Source: Acidimicrobiaceae bacterium
GTDB taxonomy: Bacteria > Actinomycetota > Acidimicrobiia > Acidimicrobiales > RAAP-2
Reading direction: 5' to 3'
DNA: 48,938 nt
Assembly (NCBI GenBank): GCA_003158855.1
Contig: PMLJ01000048.1
Location: 1 to 48,938, forward strand
The notes beneath the pieces are model-generated. The model saw only the letters and a list, made by a program, of their open reading frames with translations, had not been told where the DNA came from and did not search any database. The position numbers were made by a program, and so were the translations under genes. Below, one piece after another: positions 33,989 to 42,224 of the stretch (the stretch's first letter is position 1; every line of letters starts with the position of its first letter).

Positions 33989-34696
33989 ATGTGCGGTCGC
34001 GTTGCTCTCTTCACTCCCCCGTCTCGCCTCGCGAAGCTGCTCGACGCGCAGTTGGCGGCGGGCATCGACCCCGAAGGCCACCCCAGTTGGAACGTCGGAC
34101 CTTTGCAACGGCTCTTCGGGGTCGCCGAGGTTGGCGGCGCGCGCACCCTCGACCGCTACCGCTGGGGCCTCATCCCGAGTTGGTCGAAGGACCCGTCGAT
34201 CGCCAACCGGCTCTTCAACGCCCGCGGCGAGACAGTGGCGGAGAAGCCCTCGTTCCGCAGCGCCTTCGCGAAGCGACCGTGCGTCATCCCCGTTGACGGC
34301 TTCTACGAGTGGGACCACCGCAGCGGCCACGAGAAGCAGCCTCACTACTTCGTCCGCGCCGACGGAGAGCCCCTCCTCCTCGCCGGTCTCTACGAGCGCT
34401 GGCACGACCCGAACATGCCCGAAGACGCGCTAGCGCTACAGACCTGCACCGTGATCACGACGAGCCCCAGCAAGGACATGGACGACCTGCACGACCGCAT
34501 GCCCGTCGTGCTCGCGCTCTCGGACGTGGAGATCTGGCTCGACGTCGAGGTCTACGGGCCCGATGAACGGATGCAGTTGCTGCGCCCCGCACCCCCGGAA
34601 ACCTTGCTCCACCACGGCGTCGACAAAGCCGTCGGATCGGTGCGCAACGACGGGCCGGAGTTGATCGAGCCCGTCGAGCCCCAGTCGTTCTTCTAG
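33989..34696 (+). CDS. SRAP/YedK family protein (abasic-site DNA-protein crosslinker)
   Basis: SOS response-associated protein of 235 aa. It starts MCGRVALFT, and removal of Met exposes catalytic Cys2, which bonds covalently to abasic sites in single-stranded DNA (HMCES/YedK mechanism). WNVGPLQRLFGV, RWGLIPSWSKD, NARGETVAEKPSF, CVIPVDGFYEW and HDRMPVVL are all family motifs, including the active-site Asn, Glu and His. AAAGGAG lies 4 nt before this ATG, so the longer frame from 33956 is not used. It is divergent from the imuA operon across the LexA box, consistent with joint damage induction. Confidence 0.95.
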   Translation: MCGRVALFTPPSRLAKLLDAQLAAGIDPEGHPSWNVGPLQRLFGVAEVGGARTLDRYRWGLIPSWSKDPSIANRLFNARGETVAEKPSFRSAFAKRPCVIPVDGFYEWDHRSGHEKQPHYFVRADGEPLLLAGLYERWHDPNMPEDALALQTCTVITTSPSKDMDDLHDRMPVVLALSDVEIWLDVEVYGPDERMQLLRPAPPETLLHHGVDKAVGSVRNDGPELIEPVEPQSFF

Positions 34697-34709
34697 CGAA
34701 AAAGCCGAA

Positions 34710-34755
34710 AACCCCGAGTGACCAGGGAGTCGAAACTCACCAGCCCCTCGGGGTT
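34710..34755 (+). terminator. Hairpin after the SRAP gene
   Basis: AACCCCGAG and CTCGGGGTT form a 9-bp stem, and the intervening 28 nt contain a further small GAGT/ACTC hairpin. It lies 13 nt after the stop codon and is a probable terminator. Confidence 0.55.
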
Positions 34756-35068
34756 CCCGAAGGCACGCTATCCGTTGGCCCGTGTCGGACAGGCCACCGT
34801 CTAACGGCAGGTACTTCACGCCATTCGTCTTACGAACAGCGGACCGAACTCCGCTGCCCGGTGAGAGCTTCCGTTCCTCTTGCGAGGCCCCTCCACTCTC
34901 CACCGATCTCCCCTTGCGGTTCAACCGACTTCGACAGGTACTGCGTGAACTACGAGTGTTACTGTGCCACACCTCACGTGACCGAAGTCGGGATAAATGG
35001 GATTTCAGAAGCTTTTACCCAGTCTTTCTCCTAGTTATCCACCGATTTCCACTTTCAAGTGAGAAATT

Positions 35069-35296
35069 TCAACCAGAAAGTGACATCTTTCCAACAGGTA
35101 CGTTCTCACCCTTCGCCACCAAGGGGCTCCCACGCTTTCCCTTTCCTGACGTGGTGATCGATCTCATAGCGTCAACTTCGAACGGCCGGATGATCCCGTC
35201 GTGCAGCGGGTGAATGGGGCCGGCGACGCCAGCCAGACCGAGGACCAGAATTGAGATCAAGACCTCGATGAGGGTGTCGCCACGCTCAGAGGCGGA
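35069..35296 (-). pseudogene. Type IV prepilin-like N-terminal fragment
   Basis: Read leftward, the frame gives SASERGDTLIEVLISILVLG followed by LAGVAG, a class III signal with the prepilin peptidase site (G before DTLIEV, Glu at +5) and hydrophobic helix. A stop codon lies immediately upstream and there is no start codon for the leader. After the hydrophobic part the sequence (HPLHDGIIRPFEVDAM) no longer resembles a pilin and ends after about 50 more residues. I interpret it as a truncated remnant. Confidence 0.55.
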
Positions 35297-35457
35297 TTAG
35301 ACCGCTCGGTGGTTCTTTCGCGCTTACACCAGTTGATCAATTCACGAGACTGCTTTGAAGGTGCCGAGCAGGGAACTGCCATACCAGTTTCGTGGAACTG
35401 TGAGGAGCCCGGCACCCCGCTTCAAACCACGCGGGGTGAGGTCACCAGAAGCCGGCA

Positions 35458-35643
35458 CTACTCGTCAGGCAAGCCCTTCGTCTTGCGCCGCTCGCCCTTG
35501 CGCCGCTCGCCCTTGCGCCGCTCGGTACCACTAGGCGACCCCGAGTCGTGCTTGCGGCGATCGTCATCACCCCGGCGATCACCGCTTCTTCGCTCGACGC
35601 CGTCGGAAGGATCGGAGTCTTGGCCTGTCGCATCGTCGGTCAC
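35458..35643 (-). CDS. Doubtful small Arg-rich protein with GERRK repeats
   Basis: A 61-codon frame from a GTG, rich in Arg, Asp, Glu and Lys. A tandem GERRK repeat near its C-terminus is encoded by a 15-bp direct repeat. There is no ribosome site. The composition resembles small charged actinobacterial proteins, but it could be chance. Confidence 0.25.
   Translation of the reverse strand: MTDDATGQDSDPSDGVERRSGDRRGDDDRRKHDSGSPSGTERRKGERRKGERRKTKGLPDE
35482..35526. repeat. Three-copy 15-bp tandem repeat
   Basis: CTTGCGCCGCTCGCC is present in two perfect copies (35482-35511) and one nearly perfect copy (35512-35526, differing only at its end). In the leftward frame each unit encodes GERRK. 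Confidence 0.85.
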
Positions 35644-35917
35644 TATGCATGCTTAACACCGCCGTCGCCCACATCGACGCATCGTGACCACCCAGAAGAT
35701 CGAGATTCCCGGTCGCTCCTACCTCGCTCCAGCTCGAAGCGAGTTCGACCCCTTCGTTCGAGCGTTGCCAACGGGGCCGAGATCTGCGGCTCTGGTCTTC
35801 GGCTCGGACACCCTCGGGCGTCACTCGGCAGTTGTCGGGCCGCCGGGGTACGTCGCTCGGTCCCAGTCGGGGAAGATGACGACGCTACGTTCGAACCGCC
35901 CGTGCCAGCCGGACCCG

Positions 35918-36610
35918 TCAGTGGGACGTCGTGAACATGAAGTTCGGTCCCAGGTCGTAGTTGATGGCTGACAGACCGTTCTGGCTCAGGGTGTAGAACC
36001 AGTTGGGCTCCAACATCACGCTGGTCATCGTGAGTCCGCCAGGACCGTTGCCGTCCATGGCCACGTAGCTGATGGCGGGATTCACATCCGAGGCGACCAG
36101 CGCGGGTGATGCCACGTAGTAGTTCGTGAGCGAAACCCAGGCAACTGAATAGGTGTCGCTCTTGTTCAGTGTGACGGGACTGGAGAGCGCGGCGTACCGG
36201 TAGACACCGGTCGGCGGGTCCGAGGAGCTCACGTTGACGCTACCCAGGAGCGTATGCGAGCTGATGTCGTACAACGCGACTGGCACAGTGACGAAGCTCT
36301 CGGAGCCGTTGGCCAGCGACGAGAGGTTCGAGTCGTACGCACCGAGTTTGGTGATTGAGATTGAACTGTTGGCGGTGAATTCGAACCCTTCGAGGTAGCT
36401 GCCCTGGGTGTAGTTGAACCCGCCGCTACCGGAGACCGGGACGGTGAGGGCGACGTTGCCGGCCCCCGTGGGCGCACTGCTGGTCGTCGTCGAACTCCGG
36501 TGTGTCGTCGTTGTCACCGCCGAATGGCCGCCACCACAGCCCGAGAACAGAAGTGCGAAGGCGAGGGCGCCCGCCGCCACACCAGAAACGCCCGACAGAT
36601 ACTTCTCCAT
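35918..36610 (-). CDS. Exported lipoprotein-like protein, possibly DUF4082-type
   Basis: A 230-aa protein with a signal sequence (GVAAGALAFALLFSGCGGG) ending in a lipobox-like FSGC, so Cys25 may be lipidated. A Thr/Ser linker follows (TTTTHRSSTTTSS). The remainder, with GFEFTANSSISITKLGAYD and VPVALYDISSHTLLGSV, has the beta-sandwich pattern of DUF4082-like domains; this is tentative. GAGGAG lies 6 nt before the ATG. It stands alone next to a gene-poor region. No function is recognised. Confidence 0.72.
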   Translation of the reverse strand: MEKYLSGVSGVAAGALAFALLFSGCGGGHSAVTTTTHRSSTTTSSAPTGAGNVALTVPVSGSGGFNYTQGSYLEGFEFTANSSISITKLGAYDSNLSSLANGSESFVTVPVALYDISSHTLLGSVNVSSSDPPTGVYRYAALSSPVTLNKSDTYSVAWVSLTNYYVASPALVASDVNPAISYVAMDGNGPGGLTMTSVMLEPNWFYTLSQNGLSAINYDLGPNFMFTTSH

Positions 36611-36954
36611 AGTGATCTCCTCGCTCTGGGATGCGCAAACGGAGATTCAAGGCGCCCCAGAAGATCGCACTCACGGCTCCTTGCACCAAAACGTAACGGT
36701 CCACCGCGGTGCGGGATAGTGCCAAAGGTCCCTTGGGCCCCGACTGCTGCTGGCGTGTGGTGCCGAGAACCTTATCCGTGCCTGGCTGGCCAGGACTTCT
36801 TCTCGCCAAGACGACACGAAGCAGGCTGCACCGCTCTCGACCAATGTCTTGCGGATTTGCCGTTGAACGGCTTACCCGCGCAAGTTCGCCGTTTGGTCTT
36901 GGTGCCTGGGGAATGCATTCATTATCCACGCACTACCGATGCGTTGAAATTCGG
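36611..36954. other. Intergenic stretch upstream of the lipoprotein gene
   Basis: About 340 bp between the lipoprotein start and the tRNA 3' end. It should contain the lipoprotein promoter. I see no credible gene, repeat or RNA. Confidence 0.5.
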
Positions 36955-37027
36955 TGGAGGTGATGGGATTCGAACCCACTGCCTCTACATTGCGAACGTA
37001 GCGCTCTACCAATTGAGCTACACCCCC
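36955..37027 (-). tRNA. tRNA-Ala (anticodon CGC)
   Basis: Read leftward it folds as a standard cloverleaf of 73 nt. The acceptor GGGGGTG pairs with CACCTCC and includes the G3:U70 wobble that identifies alanine tRNA. The D arm is GCTC/GAGC, the anticodon stem CTACG/TGTAG carries loop TTCGCAA (anticodon CGC, codon GCG), and the T arm has TTCGAAT. The 3' CCA is not encoded. Confidence 0.97.
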
Positions 37028-37042
37028 GAAGGAGTACCAACT

Positions 37043-37825
37043 TTAGCCCAAGGCGTAGCGTGCCGACGATTCTCGGCGCCACTGGCCTTCGGCCTCGGCT
37101 TCGTAGAACTCGGATTCTTCCCCTACGTACCCATGTGGGTACAGGGGCTCGATCGTTGCGAGGCCCCGAGGTCCGGGTCGACGAATCGGCAGCGAGGACT
37201 CGTGCAGGTAACCCTGGCTGACCGCAATCAGGGCCGCGGCGACAAAGCCGACCAGGCCCAGCCAGAAGAGAATCGCAAGATCCTGCACCAGGGACGAGCT
37301 CATGACGAAGTCGGACGCGGTGAAGAGCAACGCCCCAGCGACAAGGCCCAGGAAGATCCGGGTGCGGCGAACCTTCATCGAAAGGTGACGGCGTGACGGC
37401 TCCTGGTACCGGACCGCGTCGCGCTCGTTGTACCGGACCGCGTCGTGCTCGTTCGGCACTGACGAGTACGCGGCGGCGTAACGGTTCTTCGCCTCTTCGC
37501 GCTGGCGCGACCTTTGATCGTGGTCGTAGTCGTAGTCGTCGCTCCACTCCTCCCACGAATTGCGCGATTCGAGTGAACGGTACGTGTCGTCAGCGTGGAC
37601 AACGGTCAGGCGCGGACGCTCGCGTGTGTCGTGGCCCTCGTCGTGCTGGCGCTGGGCGAGATCAAGGCGATGAGCGGGCGCAACGGAGTATTCGTGGCGG
37701 CTCAGAACGTCGTGTTCCGCGTGGAAATGCTCGATGGAACGCTCGTTTCCGTGCTCACGAAAATGGCGCACCACGATGGGAACAAGGATGGCGATCCACA
37801 CCAGAGCGAGGACTACCAGCAGCAT
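37043..37825 (-). CDS. SepX/GlpR-like divisome membrane protein
   Basis: A 260-aa protein. The N-terminal helix VVLALVWIAILVPIVVRHF is followed by a charged segment with ERSIEHFHAEHDVLSRH, an arrangement typical of actinobacterial SepX/GlpR (gephyrin-like protein receptor) proteins of the cell division machinery. The middle (about residues 60-145) is disordered, with Asp/Tyr- and Arg-rich stretches. Two further hydrophobic helices lie at about 155-205, and the tail is acidic. AGGGAA lies about 8 nt before the ATG. The assignment is by layout and the N-terminal motif, so moderate. The tRNA gene follows 15 bp downstream. Confidence 0.55.
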   Translation of the reverse strand: MLLVVLALVWIAILVPIVVRHFREHGNERSIEHFHAEHDVLSRHEYSVAPAHRLDLAQRQHDEGHDTRERPRLTVVHADDTYRSLESRNSWEEWSDDYDYDHDQRSRQREEAKNRYAAAYSSVPNEHDAVRYNERDAVRYQEPSRRHLSMKVRRTRIFLGLVAGALLFTASDFVMSSSLVQDLAILFWLGLVGFVAAALIAVSQGYLHESSLPIRRPGPRGLATIEPLYPHGYVGEESEFYEAEAEGQWRRESSARYALG

Positions 37826-37899
37826 CTCACCATTCCCTGGATCGAGTGCTTAGACATTGACGTCAAATGTACAGCGATATACCCAAATGCTGGTGGATA

Positions 37900-38571
37900 T
37901 CAAGCCTCGTGCAGACCGCACTCCTCCTTGTCGGCGCCGACCCAGCGGCCCGAACGCCGGTCGCCGGGACTGGCGGGCTTCGCGGTGACCGCCGCGCACC
38001 CGATCGAGGCGTAGCCCTCGGCCCAGAGCGGATGCTCGGGAAGGTTGTTCGCCCGCAGGTAGTAGGCAACGTCGTCGTCGCTCCAGGTGGCGAGAGGGTT
38101 CACCTTCACCAGTTCGAACTTCTCGTCCCAGTGAACGGTCTTCATCTGGGCGCGCGTGGGCGCGTCAACGCGCTTCACGGAAGTTATCCACGCCGAGCGG
38201 CCGCTCACGGCGCGCTTGAGCGGCTCAACCTTCCTCAGCTCGCAGCACCTCTCGGTTCCGCAGGGCCAAGCGTCGGCTTCAGCCGTTGGTACCGTGCGCG
38301 TCAGGCTCAACTTCCACTGGTCCTCAATGCGCGAGGCGAATTCGAGGGTCTCGGGAAAGTGGCCCAGGGTGTCGAGGAAGATGATCTCGGTGCGGGGACG
38401 AAGTTCGTGCACCATGTGCAGCAGCGCCAGATCCTCGAACGAGCAGGCCATGGCGACGTCGTCGTCAAAGCGCTCGAAGGTCCAGTTGAGGATCTCGAGG
38501 GGCGTCGCTCGCTCGAACTCCGCGTTCTTCGTCTCGAGTTCGTCGATTAAGGTTTGCGTCGGTGCATTCAT
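37900..38571 (-). CDS. cysH: Phosphoadenylyl/adenylyl-sulfate reductase with an altered Fe-S motif
   Basis: Reduces APS or PAPS to sulfite, 223 aa. The PP-loop-like ACSFEDLALLHM, CGTERCCELRKVEPL with Cys109-Cys110, and the C-terminal ECGLH with the catalytic Cys are present. Assimilatory APS reductases bind [4Fe-4S] through CC plus CxxC. Here the second pair reads GCAAVT, so Cys192 remains but the last ligand is Val195. The gene is divergent from cysDN, which make APS, so the sulfate pathway is grouped. TAGGCT lies 9 nt before the ATG, suggesting an extremely short leader. Confidence 0.9.
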   Translation of the reverse strand: MNAPTQTLIDELETKNAEFERATPLEILNWTFERFDDDVAMACSFEDLALLHMVHELRPRTEIIFLDTLGHFPETLEFASRIEDQWKLSLTRTVPTAEADAWPCGTERCCELRKVEPLKRAVSGRSAWITSVKRVDAPTRAQMKTVHWDEKFELVKVNPLATWSDDDVAYYLRANNLPEHPLWAEGYASIGCAAVTAKPASPGDRRSGRWVGADKEECGLHEA

Positions 38572-38638
38572 AGTGAATTCAGCCTAATGTTTCGTTCCCC
38601 TAGTGGTTTAGTAGGGTATTAGGAACAACTTCTCCCTT

Positions 38639-39562
38639 ATGACCACCAACACTCCTCAGGCCCCCCACATGACCGATCACTTAGATCTCCTTGAATCACA
38701 CGCCATTTTCATCCTGCGCGAAGTCGTCGCCGAGTGTGAGCGACCCGTGCTGCTGTTTTCGGGCGGCAAGGACTCGGCGGTGCTGCTCCACCTCGCGGCG
38801 AAGGCCTTTGCTCCCCAGCAGCTTCCCTTTCCGGTGATGCACATCGACACTGGCCAGAACTTCCCCGAGGTGCTCGAGTTTCGCGACCGGGCCGCCGAGA
38901 GGATCAACGCCCGACTCATCGTCGCGAAGGTCCAGGACACCATCGACCAGAACAAGGTCGCCGACCCCGGTCCCATGGGATCACGCAACCGGCTCCAGAC
39001 CATCACCTTGCTCGACGCGATCACCGACAACAGCTTCGACGCCGCCTTCGGCGGTGCTCGGCGCGACGAGGACAAGGCCCGGGCCAAGGAGCGGATCCTT
39101 TCGTTCCGTGACCACTTCGGCCAGTGGGACCCGCGCAAGCAACGCCCCGAACTGTGGCAGCTGTACCAGGGGAAGGTGAATCCCGGCGAGCACCTTCGCG
39201 CCTTTCCCCTCTCCGACTGGACCGAGCTCGACATCTGGCAGTACATCGAGCGCGAGGAGATGGACCTGCCCAGCATCTACTTCGCCCACGAGCGCGACGT
39301 GGTACTGCGCGACAACATGTGGCTCGCGGTCGGTCCGTTCGTCGAGCCGCGAAAGACCGAGACGGTCGAGCGCCTAACGGTGCGCTTTCGCACGGTCGGC
39401 GACGCCAACTGCACCGGTGCGGTCATCTCCGTGGCCGTGACGTTGTCCGAGATCATCGACGAGGTCTCCGTCGCGAACGTCTCGGAGCGCGGCGCCACGC
39501 GCGCCGACGACCGTTTCAGTGAAACCGCCATGGAGGACCGCAAGCGTGAGGGCTACTTCTAA
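38639..39562 (+). CDS. cysD: Sulfate adenylyltransferase subunit 2
   Basis: ATP sulfurylase catalytic subunit of 307 aa, forming APS from ATP and sulfate. LLFSGGKDSAVLLHLAAKAF contains the PP-loop SGGKDS. HIDTGQNFPE, FGGARRDEDKARAKER and DWTELDIWQYIE are family signatures. The ATG at 38639 has no good ribosome site (an AGGAA lies about 16 nt upstream), and an ATG at 38669 is possible. The stop is followed without a gap by cysN. The product works as a heterodimer with the CysN GTPase. Confidence 0.97.
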   Translation: MTTNTPQAPHMTDHLDLLESHAIFILREVVAECERPVLLFSGGKDSAVLLHLAAKAFAPQQLPFPVMHIDTGQNFPEVLEFRDRAAERINARLIVAKVQDTIDQNKVADPGPMGSRNRLQTITLLDAITDNSFDAAFGGARRDEDKARAKERILSFRDHFGQWDPRKQRPELWQLYQGKVNPGEHLRAFPLSDWTELDIWQYIEREEMDLPSIYFAHERDVVLRDNMWLAVGPFVEPRKTETVERLTVRFRTVGDANCTGAVISVAVTLSEIIDEVSVANVSERGATRADDRFSETAMEDRKREGYF

Positions 39563-40819
39563 ATGAAAACCGCCCACAAGGATCTCCTTCGCCTCGCGAC
39601 CGTCGGATCGGTCGATGACGGCAAGTCCACGTTGATCGGCCGACTGCTCGTCGACACCCGCCAGCTCTTCGACGACCAGCTCGACGCGGTCGCGGCCGCG
39701 TCGGAGAAGCGCGGCGTGGGCGACCTCGACCTGAGTTTCGTCACCGACGGACTGCGCGCCGAGCGTGAGCAGGGCATCACCATCGACGTTGCCTACCGCT
39801 ACGCGACGACGCCGTCGCGCAAGTTCATCATCGCCGACTGCCCGGGCCACGAGCAGTACACGAGGAACATGGCGACGGGCGCTTCCACCGCCGACCTGGC
39901 GCTGGTGGTCCTCGACGTCGCGCACGGCCTGAAGGAACAGTCGCGCCGCCACCTCTGCATCGCGGCGCTGCTCGGCGTGCGCACGATCGTCGTCGCCGTG
40001 AACAAGATGGACGAGGTCGACTGGTCCGAGAGCGCGTACCTGGGCGTCGTCAATGAGATCGAAATCCTCGCCAAGGAGCTCGGATTCGAGTCGGTGACGT
40101 CGATCCCGGTCTCGGCGCTGCTCGGCGACAACGTCGTCGAGCACTCCGAGAACACGCCCTGGTACACCGGGCCGACCGTGCTCCACGCCCTCGAAACCTC
40201 CGAAGCCGGTTCGTGGACGACTACCCACGAGGGCGCCCGCCTGCCCATCCAGTGGGTGCTTCGCCAGCCCGGCGGGGGCCGAACCTACGCCGGCATGCTG
40301 AACGGCTCCTCGCTGCACGTCGGCGACCGGATAAGGCTCCTTCCCGCCAACATCGAAACGACGATCACGGCGATCAACTCGGGCTCGGGCCCGACGGACA
40401 CCGCGACCGCCGGACTCTCCATCGACATTGCCTTGAAAGCCGACACCGACGCCGGCCGCGGCGACATGCTCGCGACCCTGCCGCTGCCAACGATCACCAA
40501 GGACTTCGAAGCGACGATCTGCTGGTTCGGCGACGCCCCGCTCCACGTCGGCCAGCGGCTTCGCCTGAAGCACACGACCAAGGTGACCCCGGTGCGGGTC
40601 AACGCCATCGGCGGCGTGGTCGACATCGCGACGCTGAGCGTCAACGAGACGGCGTTCCTCAGCACCAACGAGATCGGCATCGCCACCCTCCACACGGCTG
40701 ACTCGCTGGTGGTCGACGACTACCGCGACAACCGGGTGACGGGCAGCTTCGTGCTGATCGACGAGGTCACCAACGCCACCGTCGCCGCCGGGATGGTCGG
40801 GCGCGCCGCGTTCCTCTAG
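39563..40819 (+). CDS. cysN: Sulfate adenylyltransferase subunit 1 (GTPase)
   Basis: EF-Tu-like GTPase of 418 aa that drives APS synthesis by CysD. The G motifs are GSVDDGKST (G1), QGITIDVAYR (G2 region), DCPGHEQYT (G3) and NKMD (G4), followed by two beta-barrel domains. There is no fused CysC APS kinase, so the product may be used directly as APS, matching the CC-type cysH upstream. The ATG follows the cysD stop immediately. The stop TAG shares a CTAG palindrome with the stop of the convergent membrane-protein gene, so the two overlap by 4 bp tail to tail. Confidence 0.97.
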   Translation: MKTAHKDLLRLATVGSVDDGKSTLIGRLLVDTRQLFDDQLDAVAAASEKRGVGDLDLSFVTDGLRAEREQGITIDVAYRYATTPSRKFIIADCPGHEQYTRNMATGASTADLALVVLDVAHGLKEQSRRHLCIAALLGVRTIVVAVNKMDEVDWSESAYLGVVNEIEILAKELGFESVTSIPVSALLGDNVVEHSENTPWYTGPTVLHALETSEAGSWTTTHEGARLPIQWVLRQPGGGRTYAGMLNGSSLHVGDRIRLLPANIETTITAINSGSGPTDTATAGLSIDIALKADTDAGRGDMLATLPLPTITKDFEATICWFGDAPLHVGQRLRLKHTTKVTPVRVNAIGGVVDIATLSVNETAFLSTNEIGIATLHTADSLVVDDYRDNRVTGSFVLIDEVTNATVAAGMVGRAAFL

Positions 40820-41268
40820 AACTGCACCAGCATCGTCACGAACGCCGCCGCGACGATGGCGAGCAACGTGTCGATCGACAGCACCAACTTGCGCCCGCGC
40901 TCGGGCGACGCCACGCCGTCATGGGCAATGACCTCACCGAGCACCCGCTCGAGGGGCAGGGTGCGCGCCTCCAGGTGTCCGGCGGCCGCGAGGTAGCAGA
41001 GGATGCCAAACCCGATCCAGGGACGAGTGAGCGACACTGAACGGTCGCCACTCAGGGACATGACGAGCCCCGTGACCGGCAGCAGGTGCAGCACCCGGGC
41101 GGCCCAGTTACGACGGTTCGGGAATCGGGCCCGCTGGGTCGCGGCGTCCGCGCCACTCGCCACGGCCCGGGCGGAACTGCGCATCGCAACGAACACGACC
41201 AACACCGTTACCGCCGACAGGATGTGCACCAGGAAGACGAGGTCGTAGGCGACCGAGGTGGCGATCAT
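40816..41268 (-). CDS. Small four-helix integral membrane protein
   Basis: A 150-aa protein with four hydrophobic segments (VAYDLVFLVHILSAVTVLVV, a segment near residue 60, one near 88, and a C-terminal helix). A His in the first helix (LVHILSAV) and one near residue 61 recall small haem- or copper-linked membrane families such as DUF2269/CopD-like, but I cannot assign a family firmly. Its ATG overlaps the meaB stop (ATGA), making it the third gene of a murA-meaB operon. It overlaps the cysN stop by 4 bp. Confidence 0.7.
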   Translation of the reverse strand: MIATSVAYDLVFLVHILSAVTVLVVFVAMRSSARAVASGADAATQRARFPNRRNWAARVLHLLPVTGLVMSLSGDRSVSLTRPWIGFGILCYLAAAGHLEARTLPLERVLGEVIAHDGVASPERGRKLVLSIDTLLAIVAAAFVTMLVQF

Positions 41269-42224
41269 GACTCTGAGAGCAGCTTCGCCGCCGCCCGGTA
41301 GGGATCGGTCGCGCCGGCGAGCAGCGCGTCCACTTCCCTCTCGTACGCCTCGCCGTGGGACAGGTCCTTCACCTTCGAGCGCAGCATCGCCGAGAGCACC
41401 TTGTCGAGTTCGCGGCGCATCCCCTCACGGCGGTGCTCGTCAAAACGGCCGTTCTCGAGGTACCGGCGGTGCTCGACGATCGCGTTCCAGAGGTCGTCGG
41501 TGCCAAAGCCCGTGCTCGCGATCGCCTCGACGATCAGGGGACGCCACTCGTGCGTGCCCAGGTCCAGCATCTGCTCGAGGTCGCGGCGGGTCTCGCGCAC
41601 CCCGGGGCGGTCGGCCTTGTTGATGACGAAGATGTCCGCCACCTCCAAGAGCCCGGCCTTGCTCGCCTGCATGGAGTCCCCCCAGCCCGGATTGGTCACG
41701 ACGACGGTGGTGTCCGCCGCCGAGGCGATGTCGACCTCCATCTGTCCGACGCCCACGGTCTCGACCAGCGCGAAGGTGAAGCGCGCCGCCCCCAGCACCC
41801 GCAGGGCGTCCGGCACCGCCAGCGAAAGTCCCCCGAGGTGGCCCCGGGTCGCCATCGAGCGAATGAAGACGTGCTCGTTGGTGGCGTGGTCCTGCATGCG
41901 GATGCGGTCCCCGAGGATCGCGCCGCCGCTGAAGGGCGAGCTCGGATCAATGCACAGCACGCCCACTTCATTGAATCCGTGCCGGCCCTCGAACGAGCCC
42001 CTGGCGAGGGCCGTCGTGATCAGCCGGTCGGTCAGGGTCGACTTCCCGGCCCCCGGGGGCCCGGTGATCCCCACTACGTACGGCGAAGGCGCCCGGTAGG
42101 CCAGCGAGGCCGTTTCGGCGTGGTTCTCGCCGCTCGACTCGACGTAGGTCAGCAGCCGCGCGAGCGCGGTGCGCGAACCATCATTCGCGAGCGCCATCAA
42201 CTCCTTCGGGTCGCGCGCAATCAT
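41265..42224 (-). CDS. meaB: Methylmalonyl-CoA mutase-associated GTPase MeaB (ArgK family)
   Basis: G3E-family GTPase chaperone of 319 aa that gates cobalamin loading and protects methylmalonyl-CoA mutase. GITGPPGAGKSTLTDRL is the P-loop. DPSSPFSGGAILGDRIRM and IRSMATRGHLGGLS are MeaB signatures, ETVGVGQ is the G3/switch region, and NKADRPG is the G4 motif. It starts with an ATG overlapping the murA stop (ATGA). No mutase genes are in the window, so the client is presumably encoded elsewhere. Confidence 0.95.
   Translation of the reverse strand: MIARDPKELMALANDGSRTALARLLTYVESSGENHAETASLAYRAPSPYVVGITGPPGAGKSTLTDRLITTALARGSFEGRHGFNEVGVLCIDPSSPFSGGAILGDRIRMQDHATNEHVFIRSMATRGHLGGLSLAVPDALRVLGAARFTFALVETVGVGQMEVDIASAADTTVVVTNPGWGDSMQASKAGLLEVADIFVINKADRPGVRETRRDLEQMLDLGTHEWRPLIVEAIASTGFGTDDLWNAIVEHRRYLENGRFDEHRREGMRRELDKVLSAMLRSKVKDLSHGEAYEREVDALLAGATDPYRAAAKLLSES

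Larger units (their letters stand above)
34756..35917. other. Gene-poor, AT-richer stretch
   Basis: About 1.16 kb without a convincing intact gene. It contains a prepilin N-terminal fragment (35069-35296), an 8-bp GC hairpin (35413-35438), a three-copy 15-bp repeat (35482-35526) within a doubtful small ORF, and otherwise unassignable sequence. The part from 34980 to 35170 is visibly richer in A and T than flanking genes. I looked for tmRNA, RNase P RNA and SRP RNA signatures and found none. Confidence 0.6.

Noticed and set aside
34700-34760. Possible tmRNA or tRNA-like T arm near GAGTTTCGACTCCC on the leftward strand
   Set aside because: No acceptor stem, tag reading frame or conserved tmRNA ends could be found; a compound terminator hairpin explains it.
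35482-35526. CRISPR-like repeat
   Set aside because: Three abutting 15-bp units without spacers are a tandem repeat, not an array.
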